Assembly: GCF_002995805.1 (NCBI RefSeq)
Contig: NZ_PVXL01000055.1
Coordinates: 109,482-173,481 of the forward strand
Direction of reading: 5' to 3'
Origin: Neomoorella stamsii
GTDB lineage: Bacteria > Bacillota > DSM-521 > Neomoorellales > Neomoorellaceae
DNA length: 64,000 nucleotides
The notes beneath the pieces are model-generated. The model saw nothing but the letters and a program-made list of their open reading frames with translations. It searched no databases and was not told the origin of the DNA. Of the stretch, positions 63,774-64,000 are shown one piece after another. The position numbers and the translations under genes were made by a program. Within the stretch, counting starts at the first letter, position 1. The number at the start of each line of letters is the position of its first letter.

Positions 63774-64000
63774 GAGGGTGATAATTATGTACATCTACAG
63801 CCCTATGCCGTGGGAGCTTATCTGGGAGGGGGCAGAAAATTTCTGCCCCCGGCGGCAGGAGATAAAGGTTGGTCACCTGACCCTGGAAATCGAACCCTTG
63901 AGTTTCAACCAGGCCCGGGTGGTTCGCCTGATCAGCACCAACCCGGCCGACTACCTGGCCGGCCCCTACCAGCCGGGCGCAGTCCTGGAATTTGCCCCCC
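63409..64000. repeat. Direct repeat copy 2 (tepA 3' part plus ylzJ)
   Basis: Partner of 51213-51804, same orientation, 10 mismatches and no indels. It runs off the window end, so its right boundary is unknown. Confidence 0.95.
63787..64000 (+). CDS. ylzJ: ylzJ-like second copy, 3'-truncated by window edge
   Basis: ATG 63787 with the same GAGAGGGTGA site as copy 1. All 214 visible bases are identical to 51591-51804, encoding MYIYSPMPWELIWEGAENF and onward. Only the last 7 codons and stop are outside the window. It is preceded by the truncated tepA, so any expression depends on an unidentified upstream promoter. Confidence 0.85.
   Translation, partial: MYIYSPMPWELIWEGAENFCPRRQEIKVGHLTLEIEPLSFNQARVVRLISTNPADYLAGPYQPGAVLEFAP

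Overview
The window looks like the chromosome of a thermophilic, spore-forming, strictly anaerobic Clostridium-class firmicute, most probably a Moorella. The case rests on gene order and content, not on a database search: the miaB-mutS-mutL-miaA-hfq-spoVK-ynbB block, the ftsK/spoIIIE-rodZ-rimO-pgsA-recA-rny-ymdB block, a complete anaerobic cobalamin operon, strong GGAGG ribosome binding sites and frequent GTG/TTG starts. Nearly everything from 5.4 to 50.6 kb is on the minus strand.

Region by region. 0-5.4 kb (+): the end of a molybdopterin oxidoreductase, endonuclease IV, tRNA-Glu(CTC), an overlooked 50-residue membrane protein on the minus strand, a CopZ-like iron-sulfur protein and LexA. 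5.4-15.4 kb (-): tRNA modification, mismatch repair, Hfq and sporulation genes, led by a clear promoter in front of miaB. 15.4-19.2 kb (-): bifunctional-nuclease-like, PPC/DUF296 and DUF362-ferredoxin proteins, then guaB. 19.3-36.8 kb (-): one roughly 17-kb operon with a sigma-A promoter, cobalamin riboswitch and terminator. It encodes nearly the whole oxygen-independent B12 pathway, from cobalt insertion (cbiX) to nucleotide loop assembly (cobU, cobS, cobT, cobC) and the aminopropanol arm (pduX, cobD, cbiB). The corrinoid adenosyltransferase is not in the window. 36.8-50.6 kb (-): PHP phosphoesterase, YmdB, RNase Y, RecX/RecA, ThpR, a compact FtsH-like protease, PgsA, RimO, RodZ and FtsK. 50.8-51.8 kb (+): tepA-ylzJ.

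51.8-64 kb is accessory. It begins with toxin-antitoxin modules (AbiEii-type nucleotidyltransferase with a small partner; HTH with PIN) among decayed Rpn and DUF1670 genes and imperfect repeats. Then comes an AT-richer catabolic island: a sigma-54 activator, a near-consensus -24/-12 promoter, and an operon for a MoaD-like carrier, a tungsten aldehyde:ferredoxin oxidoreductase, an AmiE/AmiF-type amidase, a DUF2148 iron-sulfur protein, a cupin and an MFS transporter. The simplest reading is inducible uptake and conversion of an amide, acid or aldehyde; the substrate is unknown. The right edge is a second, 5'-truncated copy of tepA-ylzJ (10 mismatches in about 590 bp), so the whole accessory segment lies between direct repeats.

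Most interesting: the sigma-54 AOR/amidase island, the flanking tepA-ylzJ duplication, an RNase Y gene whose membrane anchor has no canonical start codon (AUC suspected), and a 320-nt non-coding-looking insert inside the B12 operon.
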